In this document: one piece after another, positions 19,269 to 27,358 of the stretch
Layout of the letters: every line of letters begins with the position of its first letter
Position numbering within the stretch: the stretch's first letter is position 1
Origin: Nodosilinea sp. FACHB-141
GTDB taxonomy: Bacteria > Cyanobacteriota > Cyanobacteriia > Phormidesmidales > Phormidesmidaceae
DNA length: 64,000 bases
Assembly: GCF_014696135.1 (NCBI RefSeq)
Contig: NZ_JACJPP010000012.1
Coordinates: forward strand, 248,001-312,000
Direction of reading: 5' to 3'
Notes under the pieces: model-generated
The model's database searches: none
What the model was told of the DNA's origin: nothing
Seen by the model: the letters and a program-made list of their open reading frames with translations, nothing else
Translations under genes and position numbers: made by a program

Positions 19269-20720
19269 CTAGAACTCGAAGGTGGCGCGCAGGACACCCC
19301 AGAAACCAGTTTCATCAGTATCACTACCCAGATTGGTGTCCCCATAGATGACTGCAGGAGTAATGGTTAGGAACTCGTTAAAGGGCACCTCGTAGTAACC
19401 TTCAATCAGGAGAGGGTTGTTGGTGGTGTCAGCTACCTGAGGTAGCTGACCACCGTAAATGCCCAGTTGAGACCCTTCAACTCCAAAGTCGTTGATGCCA
19501 AGACCAGCGGTCCAGCTGAAGTCGTTGCCGCCGTTGAAGGTTTGATATGCGCCATGGCCAGCGATGAAGAATCCACCAAAGTCAAGGTTCAACAGAGCAG
19601 CATAGGTGTCAGTACCGCCGGGTAAACCACCTTGGAAGTTAGTGGATTGGTCATTGTGCAGGTAGGCAATACCAGCATCCAGGAAGCCATCGCTCAGGAA
19701 GCTAAGCTGAGCAATGTAGCTCTGGTCGGCAGCAGCAAAGATACCAACATTAGGATTGAAGGCACCAGGACCACCAGCCGTGTAACCTGCATCCAACACG
19801 ATGCTGTCAGTCAGGGCAATGCTGATACCAGCACCGGCACCGTTAGAGCTACTGCCGCCGCTGCTATAGAAAGCTGGTTCTCCATATTGGGCGACGGAGG
19901 GGCCATCAAAAGGAACGATGGTGTCGGTGACCCAGTCATCGCCCTGAAGGCCGCGAGCAGAGGCAGTTAGAGTGATGCGGCTACCAACGGGGAATCGATA
20001 GTAGAAGTCGTCAATGGTTACGTTGTAGTCGTTGCCCCGAGCGTTGGCCAAGCCACCGAGCACATCTGGGGCAATGGCGTTACCCTCACCAGCCTGCAGG
20101 CGAATACGCAAGCGATCGTCACCAGTGAAGCTGGAGTCGAAGTTTAATCGAGCGCGATTGGCAACGCTAGTGTTTGCTTCATCGGTAATGCTGTCAATCG
20201 GGGTTACCAGGTGGAAGTCAACTTGCCCTCGCAGCTTGGTGGTGGTAGAGAACTGCTGAGCACGGAGGGTAGCGGTTTCAGCTTCTAGGGCATCGACGCG
20301 GCCACGCAGGGTAGCCAGTTCAGCCTGGAACTCTTCTTGCAGACGACGGATGGTAGCGAGGTCGTCAGGGTCGATGCCGGACTGGGCGATCAGGGTCGCG
20401 ATCACGTCCAAGCAGGAGTTGAGACCAGCAGCGAACTCAAAGCGAGTCAGGCTGCGCTGACCGCGGAAGGTGCGGTCGGGGTAGCCCTGAATACAACCGT
20501 AGTTTTCAACCAGACTTTGTAGCGCTTGGAAGGCCCAGTCGGAGGGCAGCACGTCGGTGAGCTCTGAGACGCTGGTGATTTGAGCCAGTTGAATAGAGTC
20601 TTGGTCGAAGTCGCTGACCAGGGGGGTAGCGGCTTCAGCTGCGATCGCGGAGCCAGAGACGGCCACAGCTGCACCTAGGGCAGCGGGCACAGCCAGCAAA
20701 GGCCAAAATAGCTTAGACAT
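19269..20720 (-). CDS. SLH-domain outer-membrane porin ('iron uptake porin'), copy 2
   Basis: 483 residues with the same architecture as copy 1: signal peptide, SLH domain, coiled coil and OprB-type barrel ending in ATFEF. The first 160 or so residues are almost the same as copy 1 (differences confined to the first few residues and one V/I swap near 43), and the DNA is also very close there, whereas the barrel half differs at many positions and by several short indels. This uneven divergence suggests recent gene conversion or strong selection on the wall-binding half. The ribosome-binding site again lies inside a Yfr1-complementary decamer. Divergent barrels imply different solute preference. 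Confidence 0.93.
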   Translation of the reverse strand: MSKLFWPLLAVPAALGAAVAVSGSAIAAEAATPLVSDFDQDSIQLAQITSVSELTDVLPSDWAFQALQSLVENYGCIQGYPDRTFRGQRSLTRFEFAAGLNSCLDVIATLIAQSGIDPDDLATIRRLQEEFQAELATLRGRVDALEAETATLRAQQFSTTTKLRGQVDFHLVTPIDSITDEANTSVANRARLNFDSSFTGDDRLRIRLQAGEGNAIAPDVLGGLANARGNDYNVTIDDFYYRFPVGSRITLTASARGLQGDDWVTDTIVPFDGPSVAQYGEPAFYSSGGSSSNGAGAGISIALTDSIVLDAGYTAGGPGAFNPNVGIFAAADQSYIAQLSFLSDGFLDAGIAYLHNDQSTNFQGGLPGGTDTYAALLNLDFGGFFIAGHGAYQTFNGGNDFSWTAGLGINDFGVEGSQLGIYGGQLPQVADTTNNPLLIEGYYEVPFNEFLTITPAVIYGDTNLGSDTDETGFWGVLRATFEF

Positions 20721-20728
20721 GTAATTTT

Positions 20729-20738
20729 CTCCTCACAC
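20729..20738 (-). promoter_or_regulatory. Yfr1-complementary ribosome-binding site, porin copy 2
   Basis: Same decamer GUGUGAGGAG on the mRNA, in the same position relative to the AUG, although the nucleotides around it have changed between the two genes. Confidence 0.6.
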
Positions 20739-20935
20739 CGTTCTAAAAAGCGAAGCGTGTACCAGTAGCGAAAGCTGCAGCACAGTTTCGTATAGGAGGT
20801 TGTCGTAGATCAACATCCTCAGGGTGCAAGACGAGTTAAGTGTGAGTGAGAGTTTGGGAAGAGCTTAATTAACCTCATTAACGTCAAGTGAAGAAATCAT
20901 GGCTCTTCGACTGTGACGTTTAAGGTTAAGTTGGT

Positions 20936-21217
20936 TTAACTCAAAGCAGAGATAGTTTCTGCCATAGCAAAGTCTTTTTCGGTTAGACCTCCTGTGTCGT
21001 GGGTGGAGAGGCTAACGACGACCCGGTTGTAGGAGATTTGCAGGTCGGGGTGGTGACCGGCGGCTTCGGCAGGCTCGACTAGCTGGTTGACAAAGTCGAC
21101 GGCAGCGACGAAATCTTTGAAGGTGCGGGTAAAAGTGATGGTCTTGCCGACCAACGTCCAGTCAGAAAGCTGGCTTAGTTTAGCTTGAATGTCGCGATCG
21201 CTGAGGAGAGTGGCCAT
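20936..21217 (-). CDS. phhB: 4a-hydroxytetrahydrobiopterin dehydratase (pterin dehydratase)
   Basis: 93-residue PCD/DCoH family enzyme that dehydrates 4a-hydroxy-tetrahydropterin during pterin recycling. The active-site histidines are visible: EAAGHHPDL (His55, His56) and STHDTGGLTEKD (His73). Length is typical. In cyanobacteria the partner hydroxylase is often not evident, and family members may have a role in pterin or molybdopterin metabolism, so the true substrate is unsure. It lies about 120 nt downstream, in the minus-strand sense, of a structured intergenic region. Confidence 0.93.
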   Translation of the reverse strand: MATLLSDRDIQAKLSQLSDWTLVGKTITFTRTFKDFVAAVDFVNQLVEPAEAAGHHPDLQISYNRVVVSLSTHDTGGLTEKDFAMAETISALS

Positions 21218-21340
21218 GGTGGTAGGGAGATGAGCTATCCCATCATCCTAGGACGGTAGTGGTGCGATCGCATTCAGCGAAGGGATGCTGAGTCTGCCAA
21301 TCGCGCATTGCCTCTGAAGCGCTGCCCTTTTAAAAGCTAT

Positions 21341-21382
21341 CCGCCCCTGCCAGGGGAAGAAAGTCTTCCTAAGCAGGGGCGG
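21341..21382. terminator. Two-part hairpin in the phhB-nadC intergenic region
   Basis: CCGCCCCTGC (21341-21350) pairs perfectly with GCAGGGGCGG (21373-21382), and inside it GGAAGA (21355-21360) pairs with TCTTCC (21364-21369). On the minus strand it is followed by AUAGCUUUU, a weak U-run, so it may end a short minus-strand RNA before phhB. Confidence 0.55.
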
Positions 21383-21394
21383 TCTAGTTGGATC

Positions 21395-21521
21395 TTAGGT
21401 TGAACCTGACTGCCGGGAGGAACCCTATTCAGCCAGCTTCGAGAGCTTAGCTAGTTGCCAAAGCAACCAACACTGAAGCTAGAGTACAGCCCCGGCGCAC
21501 AGCCGGCTGATCTCAACCTGA
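21395..21521. ncRNA. Candidate structured RNA, rod-like, strand undetermined
   Basis: Nested pairings run through the whole element: TTAGGTTGA (21395-21403) with TCAACCTGA (21513-21521, one G-U); TCAGCC (21429-21434) with GGCTGA (21505-21510); AGCTTC (21435-21440) with GAAGCT (21475-21480); and a terminal GTTGC/GCAAC hairpin (21454-21458 / 21463-21467). Two large side bulges contain short GC hairpins. It matches no riboswitch or sRNA family that I can recall. It could be a free RNA on either strand or a leader of phhB. Confidence 0.35.
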
Positions 21522-21550
21522 AGACCCACACGTTTACTACTTTCTTGCAT
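21479..21550 (-). CDS. Possible 23-residue peptide with a perfect Shine-Dalgarno
   Basis: ATG at 21548-21550 is preceded by AGGAGGTGAT (21555-21564), the full complement of the 16S rRNA 3' end, with 4-6 nt spacing. The frame gives 23 residues (MQESSKRVGLQ..., ending LCAGAVL) and a TAG stop. It has one cysteine and no membrane segment. The reading frame runs into the structured element, so it might be a leader peptide acting with that structure and the hairpin at 21341-21382. Alternatively the plus strand carries an anti-Shine-Dalgarno copy in an RNA. Not recognised; coding is unproven. Confidence 0.3.
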   Translation of the reverse strand: MQESSKRVGLQVEISRLCAGAVL

Positions 21551-21720
21551 GGGCATCACCTCCTGGAATCCTAACGGTAAAATCTGTAGAGTTGCTGCCG
21601 TAACAGCGGCATTACTCGTAAGTTAGCACAATAATTTCTGGCTGTGGCAGAAATTGCGAGCTTTGTCGAGGTCTAAGCTGATCGCGCTGGCCCTCAATGC
21701 CCTTCCAGAGCCCATAATCT

Positions 21721-22599
21721 ATGTCCCTAAATCCTCTTCCGATTCCTGATATCACCGTAGATCAGTACCTACAAGCCTGGTTACAAGAAGATGTTGGCCG
21801 CGGTGACTGGACTACCGCTGGGTTAGGGTCTTTTGCCCAGCGGCCTGGGCAGGCCGTTTGGGTCACCCGCGCCCCCGGCGTCATTGCCGGACTTCCCTTG
21901 GCTCGCCGCCTCTTTCAGCAGCTGGATGTCGACGTCAGCTTTGAGCCCTTGGTGAATGATGGCGACCCTTGCAATAAAGACACCACCGTTGCCAAAATCA
22001 GCGGCCCTCTGGCGGTGCTGCTCACGGGCGAACGGGTGGCCTTAAACCTGGTGATGCGCCTGAGCGGCATTGCCACCGCTACCCGTCAGTACGTGGAGCA
22101 GTTAGCCGATCGCCCTACCCAATTGGTCGATACCCGCAAGACTACCCCTGGTCTACGTCAGTTTGAAAAGTACGCCAGCCGAGTTGGTGGGGCCATCAAC
22201 CACCGCATGGGGTTAGATGATGCGGTGATGATTAAGGACAACCATATCGCCGCTGCTGGGGGCATTCGAGCGGCAGTGGCTCAGATTCGAACGGCAATTC
22301 CTTACCCTATGACGGTGGAGGTGGAAACGAGCAATCTAGAGCAGGTTGATGAAGCGATCGCCTGCCCTGTAGACATCATCATGCTCGACAATATGTCTCC
22401 AGAGCTGATGAAGACAGCTGTTGAGCGCATTCGCGAGCAAAAGCCAACGGTCAAGATCGAGGCGTCTGGAAACGTGACGCTGGAGACCTTAGGGGCGATC
22501 GCGGCGACGGGGGTAGACTTTATTTCCAGCAGTGCCCCCGTTACTCGGGCTCCGTGGCTAGATATTAGTATGCAAGTGACGAGTTCTGAAGCGGTTTAA
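21721..22599 (+). CDS. nadC: Nicotinate-nucleotide pyrophosphorylase (carboxylating)
   Basis: Quinolinate phosphoribosyltransferase, which forms nicotinate mononucleotide in de novo NAD synthesis. 292 residues, full length. Family blocks: DVGRGDWTT at the N-terminus; [30 protein letters not shown] (phosphate-binding Arg and Lys); [39 protein letters not shown]; and [10 protein letters not shown]. The next gene (YbjQ family) begins 13 bp later on the same strand, so the two are probably co-transcribed. A 503-bp intergenic region precedes it. Confidence 0.96.
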   Translation: MSLNPLPIPDITVDQYLQAWLQEDVGRGDWTTAGLGSFAQRPGQAVWVTRAPGVIAGLPLARRLFQQLDVDVSFEPLVNDGDPCNKDTTVAKISGPLAVLLTGERVALNLVMRLSGIATATRQYVEQLADRPTQLVDTRKTTPGLRQFEKYASRVGGAINHRMGLDDAVMIKDNHIAAAGGIRAAVAQIRTAIPYPMTVEVETSNLEQVDEAIACPVDIIMLDNMSPELMKTAVERIREQKPTVKIEASGNVTLETLGAIAATGVDFISSSAPVTRAPWLDISMQVTSSEAV

Positions 22600-22612
22600 C
22601 CCGAGGCAACCC

Positions 22613-22939
22613 ATGATCTTAACTACCGGTCCTAACGTTGACGGTCGTCAAGTAGTTGAATACTGCGGGTTGGTCAATGGAGAGGCTATTTTGGGCGCAA
22701 ATATCTTTAAGGACTTTTTTGCGGGCATTCGCGATGTGGTGGGCGGGCGATCGGGTGCTTACGAAAAGTCTCTGCGTCAGGCCCGCAACACCGCTATTAA
22801 AGAAATGACGCAGGCGGCCCAGGAACTAGGCGCCGACGCCATTATTGCCGTAGACATTGACTATGAATCGCTCGAAATCAACAACGGCGGCAACATGCTG
22901 ATGGTGGCGGCCAGCGGTACAGCGGTGCGTCTGGGATGA
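22613..22939 (+). CDS. YbjQ/UPF0145 family protein
   Basis: 108 residues. It matches the YbjQ (DUF74) family: an N-terminal beta strand [17 protein letters not shown], the [25 protein letters not shown] block and [15 protein letters not shown]. Sometimes called a heavy-metal-binding domain, but the function is not established and no metal-binding cysteines are present here. GAGG ribosome-binding site; follows nadC by 13 bp. Confidence 0.9.
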   Translation: MILTTGPNVDGRQVVEYCGLVNGEAILGANIFKDFFAGIRDVVGGRSGAYEKSLRQARNTAIKEMTQAAQELGADAIIAVDIDYESLEINNGGNMLMVAASGTAVRLG

Positions 22940-22962
22940 GACGTTCTTGGCTTAGACACCCG

Positions 22963-23018
22963 GTCCCTAGACTCGATTAGGCTAAATCCAAGGATGTACT
23001 TTAGGGACTAGGTCCCTA
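22963..23018. terminator. Tripled dyad after the YbjQ gene
   Basis: GTCCCTA at 22963-22969 and 23012-23018 flank TAGGGAC at 23002-23008, which can pair with either copy. It lies between convergent genes and is probably a terminator; the alternative pairings are the odd part. Confidence 0.45.
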
Positions 23019-23025
23019 GATTGGG

Positions 23026-23391
23026 TTACTGAAGAGCGTGGTCTTTCAGGTCAGCTAGGGAAACATGCTCGATGGCAGCAGCATGAGTGGCATCGAGGAT
23101 CACTGGGGGCGCTACCCCAGCTTCTAGGGCTTCTTGCCAGCGAGGGGCGCAGAGACACCAGCGACCGCCCGGCTTGAGCCCTGGAAATTGGAAATCGGGC
23201 ATCGGCGTCGAGAGATCGTTGCCCTGGGCCTTGGTGAAAGCCAAAAACTCGGGGGTCATCTGGGCACACACCACGTGAACTCCCATATCGCCTGCGCCGG
23301 TATTGCAGCAGCCATCACGATAAAAGCCGGTCATGGGCGAGGTGCAGCAGGGGGCGAGGGGAGTCCCCAAGACGTTGGTGGCGGTGGTCAT
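23026..23391 (-). CDS. DUF2237 family protein
   Basis: 121 residues, soluble. DUF2237 features: LGTPLAPCCTSPMTGFYRDGCCNTG near the N-terminus (in outline), HVVCAQMTPEFLAFTKAQGNDLSTP, and PGLKPGGRWCLCAPRWQEAL, ending with a helix that contains HVSLADLKDHAL. Cysteine-rich, but no known cofactor. The biochemical role of the family is unknown. Convergent with the YbjQ gene. Confidence 0.88.
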   Translation of the reverse strand: MTTATNVLGTPLAPCCTSPMTGFYRDGCCNTGAGDMGVHVVCAQMTPEFLAFTKAQGNDLSTPMPDFQFPGLKPGGRWCLCAPRWQEALEAGVAPPVILDATHAAAIEHVSLADLKDHALQ

Positions 23392-23478
23392 GGGAGTTTT
23401 AACCTAAAGAGCCGGTAGGCAGGTCGCCGTTCGCTTTTAATCTACCGCAAGACCTCATAACCCGCCTTGACGAAGCTT

Positions 23479-23508
23479 AAAAAAAAGAGATGCCGCTAGC
23501 GACATCTC
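23479..23508 (-). terminator. Intrinsic terminator after the YkvA gene
   Basis: GAGATG (23487-23492) pairs with CATCTC (23503-23508), with inner CGC/GCG pairing; on the minus strand eight U follow. Classical form. Confidence 0.85.
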
Positions 23509-23560
23509 CGGGAGATAGGTTTGAGGGTAAAGAGTCTGGCAGGGACTGACCTGCCTCGGC

Positions 23561-23836
23561 CTACGCATCAATGGTGGTAATGGGTTCATCGGCTGTGCTA
23601 GTGCCGGACTGCTTACGCTTGTTGAGGTGCTCCAGCGCAATTTGAGTCAATTCGGTGACGAGCAGGGTGGCCAACAAACCGTCATCGACCCAGCCAATAA
23701 TTGGCAAGAAGTCAGGGGCAATATCAATGGGAGAAACCAAGTAAATTATGGTTCCCACAACCAAGAGCCAGCGGTATTTGGTATTGCGTAGAGTTGCTTT
23801 ATACCAGTTGTAAAACAAGCCGATCGCATTGTTCAT
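23561..23836 (-). CDS. YkvA family (DUF1232) membrane protein
   Basis: 91 residues from ATG 23836 (AGGTGA lies about 9 nt upstream); a GTG at 23848 is also open. The DUF1232 core is clear: WLLVVGTIIYLVSPIDIAP followed by DFLPIIGWVDDGLLAT, a hydrophobic hairpin with a conserved Pro-Ile-Asp. Probably membrane-associated. The C-terminus is polar and Thr/Asp-rich. The molecular function of the family is not established. Followed by a strong terminator. Confidence 0.88.
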   Translation of the reverse strand: MNNAIGLFYNWYKATLRNTKYRWLLVVGTIIYLVSPIDIAPDFLPIIGWVDDGLLATLLVTELTQIALEHLNKRKQSGTSTADEPITTIDA

Positions 23837-24005
23837 TGAGCCATTCACCTGAACGTGACTATTTCATGATGTCAAAAAAACGGGTAATCACCTAGTGTAG
23901 AAAACTGATCTAAAACGGTGGAGAACCGGCCCCCAGAATTGATTGGCTCTGGGTGAAGCAACCTCTGGATGCCCAGAGCCAGAGTGCTAGACTACGGGAG
24001 CAACA

Positions 24006-25070
24006 ATGACAGAAATGCGCGGTTCTATGACCGTAGAGACGAGACCGACGGACCAAGCCGGAGTGGCGACCATTGAGGTGCTCCTTAGCATTGCACCCAT
24101 GATGGATCGCACCGATCGCCATTATCGCTACTTTATGCGGCAGATCACTCGGCACACCCTGCTCTATACCGAGATGGTGACGGCCCAGGCAATTTTGCAC
24201 GGCGATCGCGACCATTTGCTGGGTTTTACCCCCAGTGAGTCGCCGCTGGTGCTGCAGGTGGGAGGTGACGATCCGCAGATGCTGGCAGTCTCGGCCCGCG
24301 CTGCCGCTGACTTTGGCTATGATGCCATCAATTTGAACGTGGGCTGCCCGAGCGATCGCGTCCGCAGCGGCAACTTTGGAGCCTGCCTGATGGCCCAGCC
24401 TGGGCGGGTCGCCGAGGGCGTTGCGGCGATGATGGCGGCCAGTCCGCTGCCGGTCAGCGTCAAGCACCGGATTGGGATCGATGATCGCGATCGCTATGAG
24501 GACATGGCCACTTTCGTGGATACCGTGGCTCAGACCGGCTGCCGCCACTTTACTGTTCACGCCCGCAAGGCCTGGCTGCAGGGGCTTAGCCCCAAAGATA
24601 ACCGCACCGTGCCGCCCCTACGCTACGGCGACGTGCACCGCCTCAAACGCGACTTTCCCCACCTGTGGATTGAGATCAATGGTGGCTTGACCCGACTTGA
24701 GCAGGTGACAGAACAGCTTGCCCAGGTCGATGGGGTCATGGTTGGCCGAGCTGCCTACGACAATCCTTACCTCTTTAGCCAGATTGATCAGAGCTTTTTT
24801 GCTGCCCGCCAGGATCCCCTCAGCCGCCACCAGGTGGCCGAAGCGATGCTGCCCTACATTGACCACTGGGTGCGCCAGGGGCTGAAGCTCAACAAAATTA
24901 CTCGCCACATGCTGATGCTGTTTGCAGGGCAGCCCGGCAGCCGCTTGTGGAAGCAAACACTAACCGAGGAGTCGTCAAAGCCTAGGGCCGGGGTTGAGGT
25001 TGTCCGGCAGGCTTTGACGGCGGTGCAGCGACAGAGCGAAATTCAGGCTCAGCTAGGGAGTCTTGTTTAG
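24006..25070 (+). CDS. dusA: tRNA-dihydrouridine(20/20a) synthase
   Basis: FMN enzyme that reduces uridine 20/20a in the tRNA D-loop. 354 residues. The family blocks IAPMMDRTDRHYRYFMR, LYTEMVTAQAI, INLNVGCPSDRVRSG with the catalytic Cys in FGACLM, VKHRIGIDD, FTVHARKAWLQGLSPK and NGGLTRLEQV point to the DusA subgroup rather than DusB/C. GGGAG ribosome-binding site before ATG 24006; an internal ATG at 24027 is possible. Its 3' end overlaps the convergent TolB-like gene by 18 bp. Confidence 0.95.
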   Translation: MTEMRGSMTVETRPTDQAGVATIEVLLSIAPMMDRTDRHYRYFMRQITRHTLLYTEMVTAQAILHGDRDHLLGFTPSESPLVLQVGGDDPQMLAVSARAAADFGYDAINLNVGCPSDRVRSGNFGACLMAQPGRVAEGVAAMMAASPLPVSVKHRIGIDDRDRYEDMATFVDTVAQTGCRHFTVHARKAWLQGLSPKDNRTVPPLRYGDVHRLKRDFPHLWIEINGGLTRLEQVTEQLAQVDGVMVGRAAYDNPYLFSQIDQSFFAARQDPLSRHQVAEAMLPYIDHWVRQGLKLNKITRHMLMLFAGQPGSRLWKQTLTEESSKPRAGVEVVRQALTAVQRQSEIQAQLGSLV

Positions 25071-26264
25071 GCCTTGGGTGTTGGTCTCGATCGGGGTTGG
25101 CACCCAGGCGAAGGGATAAACGTATTCGTCAAGGGCGGTTAGGGGAGACAGTGCTGTGCCATCGGGCTGAACGCGGTGCAGCACCTGGGTACCTAGTGAG
25201 TCGTCCGGCGGGGTGGCCGTAAAGGCGATCCACTCGCCATCAGGGGACCACTGGCTGTCGAGGATATTCTGCAGAGGCTGATTGGTCAAAGCCGTAAATT
25301 CTTGGCTGACGAGATCCATGCGAAATAGGGTTTGCCGACCGGCTTGAGCTCCTGAGGCGAAGGCGAGCTGCTGACCGTTAGGAGCCCAGCTGAGGGCGTC
25401 GTAAAAACCAGGCCGGGTGAGAGATTGGGTCTCCCCAGTGTTGACGTTGACTAGAGCAATGATTTCTTGGTTGCTGAGGGGTGGGTTGTGGGGCCGATAG
25501 TAGGCGATATAGCGACCGTCAGGTGACCACAGCACAATGCTGCGGTAAATCTGGAAGTTGGCTTCGGGCGTCAGCACGCGGCGATCGCCCCCGTCAGCCC
25601 TCACGACATTGAGCCGCTGGAAAGGATAGTTACCCTCATAGAAGGCCAGCTGGGTGCCATCGGGGGACCAAGCCAAAGGGCTCCCAGCAGCACCGTAGAT
25701 GCCAGGGGTTTGGGTAATGCGGCGAGGGCGACTGCCGTCCAGCCCGGCTACGAAGATATGCTGGCCGGTCACATAGGCGATCTGGCTGCCATCGGGCGCC
25801 ACAAAAACGTCTGACTCTGGACTGTCGGGCAAGGAATTAAAGGCTGTCACCTCTCCAGTAGGGCGACTAAGGAACAGTTCTAATTCAGCGGGGGCACCGG
25901 CGGTGGGGGCGGGGCAGCGCTGCTTAATGACCAAGGTTTCGCCATCGAGCTGCCAGACCAGATCGATTGTGGGCAGCCGTTGACAATCGCTAGAAAACAC
26001 CAGCTTGGGGGAGTCCGCACCCGGTTCAACTCGATAGACTTCGCCGTAGTTTTGAACAATGGCTAGCCGCTCTCCGCTGCGAGACCAGGCTAGGGTATTG
26101 AAGGGGCGATCGCCCTCGGGCAGCAGGGCTTCGCGATCGCCGCTGTCGGGCTCCAGACGAAACAGCCCATTGGGGGTCGCAAAAGATAGATCTGCCGCTG
26201 GCGCTGCTGTGATGGCAAACGCCACAATTGCGGTGGTGAATACGGCCACAGAAGGTTGAATCAC
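25053..26264 (-). CDS. Secreted TolB-like WD40/PD40 beta-propeller protein
   Basis: 403 residues starting at a GTG (26264). The N-terminal 22 residues form a Sec signal peptide. The remainder contains repeated PD40 motifs: FVAPDGSQIAYV, LAWSPDGTQLAFYEG, LWSPDGRYIAYYRP, LSWAPNGQQLAFASG and SQWSPDGEWIAFTA, so it is a six- or seven-bladed propeller in the periplasm. It lacks an obvious TolB N-terminal domain, and no Tol/Pal genes lie nearby, so a Tol role is not supported. Overlaps dusA tail to tail by 18 bp. Confidence 0.88.
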   Translation of the reverse strand: MIQPSVAVFTTAIVAFAITAAPAADLSFATPNGLFRLEPDSGDREALLPEGDRPFNTLAWSRSGERLAIVQNYGEVYRVEPGADSPKLVFSSDCQRLPTIDLVWQLDGETLVIKQRCPAPTAGAPAELELFLSRPTGEVTAFNSLPDSPESDVFVAPDGSQIAYVTGQHIFVAGLDGSRPRRITQTPGIYGAAGSPLAWSPDGTQLAFYEGNYPFQRLNVVRADGGDRRVLTPEANFQIYRSIVLWSPDGRYIAYYRPHNPPLSNQEIIALVNVNTGETQSLTRPGFYDALSWAPNGQQLAFASGAQAGRQTLFRMDLVSQEFTALTNQPLQNILDSQWSPDGEWIAFTATPPDDSLGTQVLHRVQPDGTALSPLTALDEYVYPFAWVPTPIETNTQGLNKTP

Positions 26265-26470
26265 GGTTTCACATCCTTAAGCGTTCCCTTCGTCATCATA
26301 GCTATGGGCCGGGGGCTTGGAACCAGATTTTAGAATCGCACCGGGCAACCGCCCTGATCATCGGTTAGTTTCTAAGATGCCAGAAGCGTTAATTGTTGGG
26401 TTGTCGGCCCTGCCGCCATCGAGCAAGATGGACGGGTGCTGACTCCGGTGCTGTATTTATTCGTCAGCTC

Positions 26471-27334
26471 ATGAACGTCATCAGCCTATTTTTCATCTTT
26501 TTAATTCTCTCCTCCCTTCAACCTGCCATTCAGCGGCGGCTCGTCCAGTCACGTCGGATCAACGCCATTCGCAATCTAGAGCAGCAGCGCGGCAGCCGGG
26601 TGATTTTGTTGATTCATCGCCAGGAGTCGATCAGCCTGCTGGGCATTCCCATCTCGCGGTTTATCAATATCGAAGACTCAGAGCAGATTTTGCGGGCCAT
26701 TCGCCTCACCCCCGCCAACGTGCCCATTGACTTGATTTTGCACACTCCTGGGGGGCTGGTGCTGGCCACCGAGCAAATTGCCCGAGCGTTGCTGCGCCAT
26801 GGGGCTAAGGTAACGGTGTTTATTCCCCACTACGCCATGAGTGGCGGCACGATGCTGGCAATGGCCGCCGACGAAATTGTGATGGATGAAAATGCGGTGC
26901 TGGGGCCGGTGGATCCTCAGTTGGGCAACGTAGCAGCCGCCAGCATTCTCACGGTGCTAGAGGCAAAACCACCCGAGAAAATGGATGATCAGACTCTCAT
27001 AACGGCCGATCTAGCCCGCAAGGCAATTAGCCAGGTACAGCGATTTGTGCGAGCTCTGCTGGAAGACTCAAACCCTCGACAGAAAGTTGACCCGGCCAAC
27101 ATTGACAAAATTATCGATCGCCTTACCACCGGCCAAGTCACCCACGACTACCCGATCGCAGTGGAAGAGGCAACCGACATGGGGCTGCCCGTGACCGTAG
27201 GCTTGCCCCTAGAGATCTACAGCCTGATGGATCTCTATCCTCAGCCGATGATGGGCCGCCCGACAGTGCAGTACATTCCGCTGCCGTACCAGAGTCCGCC
27301 GCCGCTGCCGACCGGGCAAGGGCGAGCTCAGTAG
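26471..27334 (+). CDS. SDH-type (Ser-Asp-His) Clp-fold serine protease, membrane-anchored
   Basis: About 287 residues from ATG 26471; the open frame begins at 26393 but the upstream part looks non-coding. An N-terminal hydrophobic anchor (FFIFLILSSLQPAI) is followed by a ClpP/SppA-like fold: IDLILHTPGGLVLA (oxyanion region), the serine in HYAMSGGTMLAMAADEI, and GPVDPQLG. This matches the SDH_protease family of archaea and bacteria, a relative of the S49 signal-peptide peptidases; the likely job is membrane-protein or peptide degradation. The proline-rich C-terminus is unstructured. Stands alone between convergent and convergently placed neighbours. Confidence 0.85.
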   Translation: MNVISLFFIFLILSSLQPAIQRRLVQSRRINAIRNLEQQRGSRVILLIHRQESISLLGIPISRFINIEDSEQILRAIRLTPANVPIDLILHTPGGLVLATEQIARALLRHGAKVTVFIPHYAMSGGTMLAMAADEIVMDENAVLGPVDPQLGNVAAASILTVLEAKPPEKMDDQTLITADLARKAISQVQRFVRALLEDSNPRQKVDPANIDKIIDRLTTGQVTHDYPIAVEEATDMGLPVTVGLPLEIYSLMDLYPQPMMGRPTVQYIPLPYQSPPPLPTGQGRAQ

Positions 27335-27358
27335 GGAGTAGTTGAGTGGGTGCCAGAC

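Noticed and set aside
21395-21521. Glutamine, cobalamin, guanidine or fluoride riboswitch; 6S RNA; SRP RNA
   Set aside because: None of the conserved core bases of these families was found; the element is left unnamed.
21721-22599. Functional link between nadC and larB (nicotinate-derived cofactor)
   Set aside because: Both use nicotinate compounds, but they lie 24 kb apart on different strands with no shared regulation visible.
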